64,000 bases of DNA, from the IMG/VR virus record IMGVR_UViG_3300032053_000058, positions 1 to 64,000 of that record; one strand, 5' to 3'. Every line of letters begins with the position of its first letter. Position 1 is the stretch's first letter. The stretch comes from a virus. The translations under genes and the position numbers were made by a program. This document shows positions 57,425 to 63,769 of this stretch, piece after piece. The notes beneath the pieces were generated by a model. That model made no database searches, was not told the origin of the DNA, and saw nothing but the letters and a program-made list of their open reading frames with translations.

Positions 57425-57682
57425 ATGACACACAACGAAGAACTAGCCGCCGCCGTGGGAGCAAGTCGCTTGCGGCTACGCAAGCGTTTCATGGAAGCAA
57501 AGTCGGTTATGTCCCGTGGACTGAGCCGACTTTTCAAGGGCGCAAGACTCGACTTCGAGAACAAGCGTTTCATCGGGCAAGGGTACGCCCTGCAATGGGC
57601 ACTTCGTCGCTGGCCTGACCGCCCGGAAAGTTACGAAAACCAACAAACCAACCGGGGCGACGTATCATTGGTGCAACTATGA
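57425..57682 (+). CDS. Small basic hypothetical protein, leaderless, 85 aa
   Basis: Not recognised. Arg/Lys-rich helix (GASRLRLRKRFMEAKSVM), possibly DNA-binding. ATGA overlap with the next gene. Confidence 0.65.
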   Translation: MTHNEELAAAVGASRLRLRKRFMEAKSVMSRGLSRLFKGARLDFENKRFIGQGYALQWALRRWPDRPESYENQQTNRGDVSLVQL

Positions 57683-58062
57683 ACAAGTACACTGCCAAAC
57701 CAGCAAATTACAAAGACGAGTTGACCGCTTACTACAACGATGTAGAAGAGGCAATCATCGTCATATTTGGCACTTTCGAGAAGGCCGCCGAGTGGTTTGA
57801 CACACACGCAACCGCGCTCAATTCCTTATTCGCCTACTGCGAAGAGAAGTACAAGACCGGATGGAGCGCCAGCCGGGCCGCCAACGAGTGGTATCGCTTG
57901 AACATTGCCACCACGCCCATCGTACCCATCGTGAAAAGTCCGATTGGACCGGTAAAGACTTACACCACCTACTACAAAGCCAAACCGGAAATCGAACCGG
58001 AAGTAATGGCCGCCCGCGCTGCACGCGCGGCCATTTGGGAAAATGCCTATCTACCAACATGA
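57679..58062 (+). CDS. Hypothetical protein, paralogue of 63196-63531
   Basis: 127 residues. AANEWYRLNIATTPIV..PI..V followed near the end by ARAARAAIWENAYLPT aligns with the 63196 product (AADWYGDYIDKTPVV, RLLWKAAYLTS). The N-terminal half is acidic and helical. Function unknown. Confidence 0.7.
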   Translation: MNKYTAKPANYKDELTAYYNDVEEAIIVIFGTFEKAAEWFDTHATALNSLFAYCEEKYKTGWSASRAANEWYRLNIATTPIVPIVKSPIGPVKTYTTYYKAKPEIEPEVMAARAARAAIWENAYLPT

Positions 58063-58307
58063 ATCGCACAATCTTCAAGACCACTTTAATCGGCATGTTC
58101 GGCTCTCTCAGTCGAATGACGCAATTCTTTGCACAACACCCCAGTTATGCGGGGCAAGCATGGAGTATTGCCGACAATGCGGAAGATGCCCGTGCCGCCG
58201 CTTCTGAGTGGTTTCGCTACCGAGTAATGCCACAACTTGCCGATGATTCCCGGACCCGCCGGGCGCGCCGACCGCCGACCCGGCAGAAATCCTTCTTCGA
58301 CGCTTGA
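58059..58307 (+). CDS. Hypothetical protein, distant paralogue, 82 aa
   Basis: ARAAASEWFRYRVMPQL recalls the AxxWY block of its upstream neighbour, with a basic end in place of the C-terminal half. ATGA overlap upstream. Confidence 0.6.
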   Translation: MNRTIFKTTLIGMFGSLSRMTQFFAQHPSYAGQAWSIADNAEDARAAASEWFRYRVMPQLADDSRTRRARRPPTRQKSFFDA

Positions 58308-58314
58308 CTTTCAT

Positions 58315-58358
58315 TTGACTTCTCTGAATTGCAAACTATGATTAAGTAGGAGAACACA
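58315..58358 (+). promoter_or_regulatory. Stereotyped promoter module (with leader)
   Basis: -35 TTGACT 58315-58320, 16-bp spacer, -10 TATGAT 58337-58342, then a 16-nt leader with TAGGAG before the ATG at 58359. Confidence 0.88.
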
Positions 58359-58667
58359 ATGAAGATCAACGGTACGAAGTACGATACAATGTTCCACGGT
58401 ATGCAAGCCGTGGTGAAACACCTGGGCGGTCCTGTTGCCGTCAAAGCCACATTTGAAGCGCTCACAGAGCGCCGGATGTTATGGGATTTATGGCACACCG
58501 TTGACAAAGACTTGCGTTATGATGACGCGCATCCGAATTTCCAATCCGGCGGGTGGATTCGGGTAATCCCACAGAATCCGACCTTTGACGTATTTTCGGA
58601 CGGCGTGAATGACGCACACATCGAAACCACCTTACGGCGCATCGGCCAAGAACTGGGCATTATATGA
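58359..58667 (+). CDS. Hypothetical protein, 102 aa
   Basis: Not recognised. A mixed, Trp-containing protein. The leader has a standard ribosome site, unlike the leaderless neighbours. Confidence 0.65.
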   Translation: MKINGTKYDTMFHGMQAVVKHLGGPVAVKATFEALTERRMLWDLWHTVDKDLRYDDAHPNFQSGGWIRVIPQNPTFDVFSDGVNDAHIETTLRRIGQELGII

Positions 58668-58930
58668 CACACATACTCGCACTACTTCGCAAACCGTCCG
58701 GCCGTGGTTATCTCCGCTGTTGGACTGGATTCTTGTTTGACACGATTGTCCAGTCAGAAGTCGAGCAATTCATGCTTGAAGTACATCAGCGCGATTACTT
58801 CTTGACGGACCCGGACGAGTTGAAAAGGAACGACGTGGGAAACCTTCTGTACAATGGACTTTGGGTAATGGAAACGCCCGTGCGCGTGCGGACCCGAGGG
58901 GTGCATACCACTTTCACAATCAAAATTTGA
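58664..58930 (+). CDS. Hypothetical protein, 88 aa
   Basis: Not recognised. Its stop TGA (58928-58930) is in the -35 of the next module. ATGA overlap upstream. Confidence 0.65.
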   Translation: MTHILALLRKPSGRGYLRCWTGFLFDTIVQSEVEQFMLEVHQRDYFLTDPDELKRNDVGNLLYNGLWVMETPVRVRTRGVHTTFTIKI

Positions 58931-58960
58931 CTTCTGCCAAATCTGTGCTAGGATTGTAGT
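58927..58960 (+). promoter_or_regulatory. Stereotyped promoter module (leaderless)
   Basis: -35 TTGACT 58927-58932, 16-bp spacer, -10 TAGGAT 58949-58954 with TGC before it, 6 nt to the ATG at 58961. Nearly identical to the module at 42901. Confidence 0.9.
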
Positions 58961-59326
58961 ATGAGAACCATGAAACAAATCATCCGCGCTTGCACTGATA
59001 CCGGCAACGGTCCCCGTTACAAGGAAATCACGGGCTACGTTCACCCGGCCCTTCCAGGATTGGCCGTGGCCCGCGCCTGTTTCACAAGTGATTCGGGTTG
59101 GATTCTGTCACATACAGGTACGGGCCTGCGTTGTGGCACAATGAAGGATAAGCGGGAAGCTATCCTCGTCTTGGAGCAGTTAATCCCCGCTGGTATCGAC
59201 TGGACCCTTGACCGTGACAACCTCTTGCGGGCTTATCCCCGCTTGCACCTACGGCAAACGGTTGAGAAGGCAATCGAAGCCGCGCGGCTTGGACGACCCC
59301 GGCAGAAATTCCTTTTCCCCGCTTGA
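58961..59326 (+). CDS. Hypothetical protein, leaderless, 121 aa
   Basis: Not recognised. Mixed alpha/beta with a basic C-terminal helix (LRQTVEKAIEAARLG). Its stop lies in the -35 of the next promoter. Confidence 0.65.
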   Translation: MRTMKQIIRACTDTGNGPRYKEITGYVHPALPGLAVARACFTSDSGWILSHTGTGLRCGTMKDKREAILVLEQLIPAGIDWTLDRDNLLRAYPRLHLRQTVEKAIEAARLGRPRQKFLFPA

Positions 59327-59383
59327 CTTCTCCGAAACACATGGTATGCTTGAATAGGTTCAACAACACAACAAGAGCAACAA
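59323..59383 (+). promoter_or_regulatory. Stereotyped promoter module (with leader)
   Basis: -35 TTGACT 59323-59328, 16-bp spacer, -10 TATGCT 59345-59350, then a 33-nt leader beginning TGAATAGG instead of TGAATATG. Confidence 0.88.
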
Positions 59384-59734
59384 ATGACCAACATCCGAAT
59401 CAGTAACCGCGAAGATTGCATCAAGTTTCTCGCCGGTGCCCGTAGCAAGGCCAATGGCCGCCCGATTGCAAAGAACCTCCGCGTTTTCCAGCGGGGCGAC
59501 GATTACGCCGTCCAGTATCACTGGACCGACATTGTGACGTTCCACGCGAACGGCGACGTGACCCTCCGCAACGGCAGCTACCGAACGTCAAGTACGAAGG
59601 GCAACATCAATTCCTTCGCGCCGGTTTCGGTTTGGCAGAAGCGGCACAACTGGTACATCGTCCTTGACGGGCGGGAAATCCCCTTCCGTGAAGGTATGCG
59701 AATCGACCCTACAACGTCGCGTATCGTCAATTAG
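59384..59734 (+). CDS. Hypothetical protein, 116 aa
   Basis: Not recognised. Beta-rich (DDYAVQYHWTDIVTFHANGD). It ends before a strong terminator. Confidence 0.65.
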   Translation: MTNIRISNREDCIKFLAGARSKANGRPIAKNLRVFQRGDDYAVQYHWTDIVTFHANGDVTLRNGSYRTSSTKGNINSFAPVSVWQKRHNWYIVLDGREIPFREGMRIDPTTSRIVN

Positions 59735-59747
59735 CCGCCCGGCCCCT

Positions 59748-59790
59748 GGCCGCGCCCGCTACCCTCCTGGCGGGCGCGGCCCCTCTTCTT
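59748..59790 (+). terminator. Rho-independent-type terminator
   Basis: A perfect 12-bp G+C stem (59748-59759 with 59770-59781), 10-nt loop, then CCTCTTCTT. Confidence 0.8.
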
Positions 59791-59809
59791 GGAGCGAACA
59801 AGAGCAAAC

Positions 59810-59998
59810 ATGAGAATGAACACGCATAGCAAAGCCGTCAGTCTGGGCTTTCCCTACATCGCCGCTGACAGGCACGAAAGCCCCGACCGTCTAGTCTGGT
59901 TTAGTCACTTCTGCAAGACGGCTGACCGTTCGGACCCTGGCATTTTCATCGGGTGGAATCAAGCGTTCCATTGCTGGGTGGTAGAACAACCGAAATGA
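59810..59998 (+). CDS. Hypothetical protein, 62 aa
   Basis: Not recognised. Trp-rich C-terminus (WNQAFHCWVVEQ). It stands between two strong hairpins, so it may be transcribed on its own or by read-through. Confidence 0.6.
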   Translation: MRMNTHSKAVSLGFPYIAADRHESPDRLVWFSHFCKTADRSDPGIFIGWNQAFHCWVVEQPK

Positions 59999-60006
59999 GT
60001 GAAGAG

Positions 60007-60037
60007 GCCCCGGCCGGGTTTGCTCCCCGGCCGGGGC
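60007..60037. terminator. Strong G+C hairpin
   Basis: 12-bp stem (60007-60018 with 60026-60037) and 7-nt loop, no T-run. It follows the gene ending at 59998. Confidence 0.65.
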
Positions 60038-60040
60038 TGA

Positions 60041-60176
60041 TGGACAACGATTGAAGGCGCAGGTTCAACGTCCTGCCGGATGCAACCCTGACAGCGGCCT
60101 ACCCTGCCGTCAGTGGGCTTGGAAAGGCGGAAGCCCCAACAAAGACATTCGTGGTGTAAGGTGCATATCAATCTTT
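60041..60176 (+). other. Structured gene-free stretch before tRNA-like element
   Basis: No CDS is supported. Small hairpins are visible: GCAGG/CCTGC, CTGAC/GTCAG and GGGCTT/AAGCCC. It could be a small RNA or a tRNA precursor leader. Confidence 0.4.
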
Positions 60177-60250
60177 ACGTGCCAATGTTCCAAGGCTAGG
60201 CGAACGAGACTCCAAATCCCGTTGGCAGGGTTCGATTCCCTGGGTGCGTG
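60177..60250 (+). tRNA. tRNA-like element, possible tRNA-Trp (CCA)
   Basis: The T arm CAGGG-TTCGATT-CCCTG and the anticodon loop CTCCAAA are good. The 7-bp acceptor ACGTGCC/GGTGCGT has two G-T pairs. The anticodon stem CGAGA/TCCCG has a mismatch, and the D stem is only about 3 bp with no T at position 8. It may be degenerate. Its end abuts the -35 of the next promoter. Confidence 0.45.
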
Positions 60251-60251
60251 C

Positions 60252-60284
60252 TTGACTTCTCGAAATCACATGGTAGAGTTGAAT
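60252..60284 (+). promoter_or_regulatory. Stereotyped promoter module (leaderless)
   Basis: -35 TTGACT 60252-60257, 16-bp spacer, -10 TAGAGT 60274-60279, 5 nt to the ATG at 60285. Confidence 0.85.
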
Positions 60285-60716
60285 ATGAAAACAGAAAAGG
60301 GAAAGATCGTCAAAAGTGGCATGGGCGGATTCTTGAATCCACCTACCCACCCGGAACACGATTGGAGCGTCCAGACTGGCCTACGCCGCCGCCCTGAGAA
60401 TCGCGGTAGCATGTACCTAAGTAGCGCAGTCGAGTGCGAATGGCTTGACCCCGCCACGCGGGCGGCTGCTAAGCAACGGCTTAGCAGTTGGCAGCGCCCA
60501 CCCCTCGAATCCGTGCGTGAATGGGTCTTGCAGGTACTCGGCTACTTCCGCAATTGCTACAACCTGACCGGGACCGACGATTGGAGTGTGGGTAGGTTGA
60601 CCATCGCCGACGCCGACCCGATGCTTAACGCCGACAACCACGCCGGGGTGCATTTGATCCGCAAATACTACCCGGAATACACGCCCACGGCCGATGATTT
60701 CGGCGGGGCCTACTGA
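60285..60716 (+). CDS. Hypothetical protein, leaderless, 143 aa
   Basis: Not recognised. WLDPATRAAAKQRLSSW and YFRNCYNLTGTDDWSVGRL suggest a helical domain. The start at 60285 fits the promoter; upstream codons belong to the tRNA-like element. Confidence 0.7.
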   Translation: MKTEKGKIVKSGMGGFLNPPTHPEHDWSVQTGLRRRPENRGSMYLSSAVECEWLDPATRAAAKQRLSSWQRPPLESVREWVLQVLGYFRNCYNLTGTDDWSVGRLTIADADPMLNADNHAGVHLIRKYYPEYTPTADDFGGAY

Positions 60717-60727
60717 GGGAGCAAACC

Positions 60728-61138
60728 ATGACTTGTATTCGTTGTGCCCGCTGCAATCTGCCCGTCAAGGTTGACGGGGAAATCGGCAAGTTACGCCTTG
60801 CCAATCCTGGCAACCACGATTCGACGGGACCAACTGAAACCGCCGTATGCCCCGGTTCGGAGCAACTAGGTATTGTGGAACACTCCATTTGGGTGCGCGT
60901 GGGGGACGCCGGGGCGTATGAATCTTTTGACTCCCTAACCGACGCCCTCGACTACCTGAATGAGTTGAATGTCGGCAAGGTAACAGGGTGGCGCGCTCTT
61001 GGATTCGACACTCCCAACTTCTGGGGACAAGACTACATCAGCATTTACCACGGCACCGCCGACGCCGACGCGCTAGGCGAGTTGACCGCCGACGAAAAGG
61101 CCACCCTCGAATCAGGGCTTATCGAGATTTTCGCTTGA
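60728..61138 (+). CDS. Zinc-knuckle hypothetical protein, 136 aa
   Basis: CIRCARCNLPV and C at ~40 may bind zinc. The C-terminal half is acidic and aromatic. GAGGGAG precedes the ATG. Its stop (61136-61138) lies in the -35 of the next promoter. Confidence 0.65.
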   Translation: MTCIRCARCNLPVKVDGEIGKLRLANPGNHDSTGPTETAVCPGSEQLGIVEHSIWVRVGDAGAYESFDSLTDALDYLNELNVGKVTGWRALGFDTPNFWGQDYISIYHGTADADALGELTADEKATLESGLIEIFA

Positions 61139-61167
61139 CTTCTCCGAAACACATGGTAGGGTTGAGT
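61135..61167 (+). promoter_or_regulatory. Stereotyped promoter module (leaderless)
   Basis: -35 TTGACT 61135-61140, 16-bp spacer, -10 TAGGGT 61157-61162, 5 nt to the ATG at 61168. Confidence 0.85.
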
Positions 61168-61353
61168 ATGAACAAGCCAAGCAAACAAGAAGTCGTCGAT
61201 GCCCTGGAAATCCTCTTGAAGTGGGCCACGGGTGGCGACAAGCACAGTAACCCCTATTGCTATCCAGCCGTCAAGCACGCCTTGAAAGTGCTGGCCCGCG
61301 AACGGGGTATAACCGATTGGCTTGACGTGGAACTGCGAAACCTACCAATCTAA
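61168..61353 (+). CDS. Hypothetical protein, leaderless, 61 aa
   Basis: Not recognised. Helical, with KQEVVDALEILLKWATGG and AVKHALKVLARER. Confidence 0.65.
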   Translation: MNKPSKQEVVDALEILLKWATGGDKHSNPYCYPAVKHALKVLARERGITDWLDVELRNLPI

Positions 61354-61364
61354 GGGAGCAAACA

Positions 61365-61706
61365 ATGGCGTACATCTATCAGGCCGATGTGTGGTGTGAT
61401 GATTGCGGTAAGGCAATCTGTGAGCAATTACAGAAGGCTGGCCTTGCCCCCGCGAATCCCGCCGACGAACACACTTTTGACAGCGACGAATATCCCAAGC
61501 GCGCGGGCGACGATGATGAATCTGATTCGCCGCAACACTGCGCCGCCGGGGAGGATTGCCTTAACGCAATCGTGTTGCCCGGTGGCAATGTAGGTTTCCT
61601 GTTTGGCGAGTTGACCGCCGTGGGCGTCGAATACGTCAAGGAGGCCATTGCCGAGGGCGGTGAGGTTGCCGACTTGTGGAAGGAACACTATGCCGACTAC
61701 CTATAA
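61365..61706 (+). CDS. Hypothetical protein with zinc-type Cys pairs, 113 aa
   Basis: CDDCGKAIC at the start and an acidic middle (SDEYPKRAGDDDESDS), then C residues near 60. An AAGGGAG site precedes the ATG. Not identified. Confidence 0.65.
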   Translation: MAYIYQADVWCDDCGKAICEQLQKAGLAPANPADEHTFDSDEYPKRAGDDDESDSPQHCAAGEDCLNAIVLPGGNVGFLFGELTAVGVEYVKEAIAEGGEVADLWKEHYADYL

Positions 61707-61857
61707 TCGGACAACGGACCCGGCGGCCCGCAAAGCGCTGGCCGCCGACTTGCGTGAAATCCGTCACTACTACGCCAGAAGGGCTATTGGTTTTGCAAGG
61801 CCGTCCTGGGGAACTTCTACACGGGGCTTGCGTGCAAGCCGTGGGATGGGAACATGA
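61690..61857 (+). CDS. Hypothetical protein, 55 aa
   Basis: Not recognised. Basic helix (RKALAADLREIRHYYARRA). It overlaps the gene before it by 17 nt and the next by ATGA. Confidence 0.5.
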   Translation: MPTTYNRTTDPAARKALAADLREIRHYYARRAIGFARPSWGTSTRGLRASRGMGT

Positions 61858-62051
61858 CGACAAAATGGCTTCTATCCAAGACTCTTTTCGGAAACGATCC
61901 GATGCCCCAACACTTTGTTGCCAGCGACGGGGCACACTACTTTGGAATCCTCCAATCAATTGAACGTGAGGATGGAAGCGGGCAATCTTTCAATGTCCGC
62001 ATTGCCAACCAAAGTGGTAACACCACCTTTCACGTCAAGACTGAGGATTGA
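61854..62051 (+). CDS. Hypothetical protein, 65 aa
   Basis: Not recognised. Beta-type composition with DGAHYFGILQSIERED. ATGA upstream, TTGA downstream. Confidence 0.6.
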   Translation: MTTKWLLSKTLFGNDPMPQHFVASDGAHYFGILQSIEREDGSGQSFNVRIANQSGNTTFHVKTED

Positions 62052-62281
62052 ACAATGAACCATCGTTTCAAGTCGAGTTTACTCGAAGCATCGAAGAGGA
62101 TTTGCCACCCACGCAAATTAACTTCCCGGACCTAGCCGAGTGGTTGGAACGCTGCCACCGGACTGTCAAGAGGGCAAGGAAGGGGGCACGTATGATACAG
62201 GCAAGCCGACAAGCAGCAACTATCGGCACAACCTTGTGCGGGCCGTCAAAGCTTGCTTCCGGTGGGCAGAAGATGAAATGA
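62048..62281 (+). CDS. Hypothetical protein, 77 aa, TTG start
   Basis: Not recognised. It begins in a TTGA overlap. The last third (Ser/Gly/Ala) looks low-complexity. A competing 25-residue frame starts at 62055. Confidence 0.5.
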   Translation: MNNEPSFQVEFTRSIEEDLPPTQINFPDLAEWLERCHRTVKRARKGARMIQASRQAATIGTTLCGPSKLASGGQKMK

Positions 62282-62294
62282 GAAACCACTTACA

Positions 62295-62504
62295 ATGATT
62301 ATCGGGGTCACTTCCACCATGCCTAAAATCAACCAAGATACTGCCCTTCAAGCCATTTATGCCCTTCTGGACATACTTGACGGACAACAGGATCACGACC
62401 TAGAATACAATACCGGCTTGCCGTCCGCCCGATGTGCGGAAATCGCGGACCTCCGATCCCGCCTCGTGGTCGAATACGGAAGCGGGTGGTTGAATCGAAT
62501 TTGA
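62295..62504 (+). CDS. Hypothetical protein, 69 aa
   Basis: Not recognised. Helical (ALQAIYALLDILDGQQDHDL). The start could also be the ATG at 62319 (MPKINQD), which reads more naturally. Confidence 0.6.
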   Translation: MIIGVTSTMPKINQDTALQAIYALLDILDGQQDHDLEYNTGLPSARCAEIADLRSRLVVEYGSGWLNRI

Positions 62505-62505
62505 T

Positions 62506-62552
62506 TTGACTTCTGCCAATCTTGTGCTATGCTTGAATAGAAAGGGAACAAC
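62506..62552 (+). promoter_or_regulatory. Stereotyped promoter module (with leader)
   Basis: -35 TTGACT 62506-62511, 16-bp spacer, -10 TATGCT 62528-62533, 19-nt leader with AAAGGG before the ATG at 62553. Confidence 0.88.
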
Positions 62553-62819
62553 ATGAACAAGTTGCACAACAACCACGAAATCGCTAAACGGCATACCAAG
62601 CCGCTGAACCAGAAGTGCGTGGAACTGGTCTACGTTCGGATCTGCCGACCCGTCGCCCGCCCCACCACCTTGCACGCCGGAAGAGCGTCACTGTTAGTTG
62701 TCGGTAACGGGCGTATCGTTGACGACTCACGGTTCCCGGTCGATGTGTGCGAAAACCGCGACGTATGGATTCATCCGCGTAGTAAACCCCCTTATCGTCT
62801 TGCAGGGTACGCAACGTGA
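62553..62819 (+). CDS. Hypothetical protein, 88 aa
   Basis: Not recognised. Basic N-terminus (HNNHEIAKRHTKPLN) followed by strands. It ends in a GTGA overlap. Confidence 0.65.
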   Translation: MNKLHNNHEIAKRHTKPLNQKCVELVYVRICRPVARPTTLHAGRASLLVVGNGRIVDDSRFPVDVCENRDVWIHPRSKPPYRLAGYAT

Positions 62820-62968
62820 CCACAAGCAAGCGAATCGTCCGAAACCTAGCAACCGCCATGACCTGGCTTGACCGTGAGGTTAAGCCGTGGGATGATTTGC
62901 CCGCCGCCGATGTTCGGAAGTTGCGGGAAGCCCTCACCGTGGTCAACAAACTCTTGGAGAAGAAATGA
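62816..62968 (+). CDS. Hypothetical protein, 50 aa, GTG start
   Basis: Not recognised. Helical (KRIVRNLATAMTWLDREV). GTGA and ATGA overlaps flank it and support it. Confidence 0.6.
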   Translation: MTTSKRIVRNLATAMTWLDREVKPWDDLPAADVRKLREALTVVNKLLEKK

Positions 62969-63165
62969 GCGATCCGATTGTCCGCCCCGTGACCGACCAG
63001 CGTTGTGTTTTCCAAACGGGCCTTGATCTCGTTGGCCGCCCGGTGCGTTGCATACGCAAGGCTACCTTGTCGCTTGACGGCAAGCCGCTCTGTGACTACC
63101 ACGCCGAACTCGCAATGGCCGCCGCTTGCGGCCGGAATGTCAAAATCGAGCGCAACCTGACTTGA
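62965..63165 (+). CDS. Hypothetical protein, 66 aa
   Basis: Three Cys and a His (RCVFQT, RCIRKATLSLDGKPLCDYH) could form a zinc site. Its stop is in the -35 of the next module. Confidence 0.65.
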   Translation: MSDPIVRPVTDQRCVFQTGLDLVGRPVRCIRKATLSLDGKPLCDYHAELAMAAACGRNVKIERNLT

Positions 63166-63195
63166 CTTCTGCCGATTCTGTGCTAAGATTGTAGT
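63162..63195 (+). promoter_or_regulatory. Stereotyped promoter module (leaderless)
   Basis: -35 TTGACT 63162-63167, 16-bp spacer, -10 TAAGAT 63184-63189 with TGC before it, 6 nt to the ATG at 63196. Confidence 0.88.
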
Positions 63196-63531
63196 ATGGA
63201 CAGAACGGCAGAATACAATGATTACGTCCGCGATGTGTGCGGGTTTCTTCGCAAACTCGCTCCCGCCGATGCCGACTGGATTCTTAATGATACCGTTCTT
63301 GTCGCCTCTCTTTGGCGCAAGACGGTAGCCGGTTGGAATCAAACGGCGCGCCCCGCACAAATTGCCGCCGACTGGTATGGCGACTACATCGACAAGACGC
63401 CGGTTGTCGGGGTCGGACCAATCACTCGGGTTGCCCCAGTTGTTCGCTGGAAATCGGACATTCCCGCCGACATACTCGCAAATCGAGAAAAACGCCGCCT
63501 ACTTTGGAAAGCGGCATACTTGACTTCTTGA
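63196..63531 (+). CDS. Hypothetical protein, leaderless, paralogue of 57679-58062
   Basis: 111 residues. AADWYGDYIDKTPVVGVGPITRV and the end RRLLWKAAYLTS align with the 57679 product. Bases 63400-63414 repeat the arm of the inverted repeats at 56482 and 52298. Function unknown. Confidence 0.7.
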   Translation: MDRTAEYNDYVRDVCGFLRKLAPADADWILNDTVLVASLWRKTVAGWNQTARPAQIAADWYGDYIDKTPVVGVGPITRVAPVVRWKSDIPADILANREKRRLLWKAAYLTS

Positions 63532-63562
63532 AAACACATGCTAGATTTGAGTAGGTTCAACA
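63520..63562 (+). promoter_or_regulatory. Stereotyped promoter module (with leader)
   Basis: -35 TTGACT 63520-63525, 16-bp spacer, -10 TAGATT 63542-63547, 15-nt leader with TAGG before the ATG at 63563. The end of the gene upstream lies within the spacer. Confidence 0.85.
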
Positions 63563-63769
63563 ATGACACACGTATTCACACTGAAAGCAACGGGGAAGGA
63601 TGGAATCGTGGGTGAGTGCCCGCGAACCGTTGAATCCACCAACTGCTTTGCAACCCGCGAACTAGCGGAACGTCGAATCGAAAACTTCCGCACGGCCTTG
63701 TTGGACCATAGCATGATGGTCGAACCAATCACGATTGAAGTCATTCCACATGAGGTAGTCTACCAATGA
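63563..63769 (+). CDS. Hypothetical protein, 68 aa
   Basis: Not recognised. Mixed alpha/beta (HVFTLKATGKDGIVGE, RELAERRIENFRTALL). ATGA overlap with the last gene. Confidence 0.65.
   Translation: MTHVFTLKATGKDGIVGECPRTVESTNCFATRELAERRIENFRTALLDHSMMVEPITIEVIPHEVVYQ

Noticed and set aside
60041-60100. A second tRNA with T-arm-like GCAGG..CCTGC
   Set aside because: The loop is 8 nt and no matching acceptor or anticodon arm could be found.
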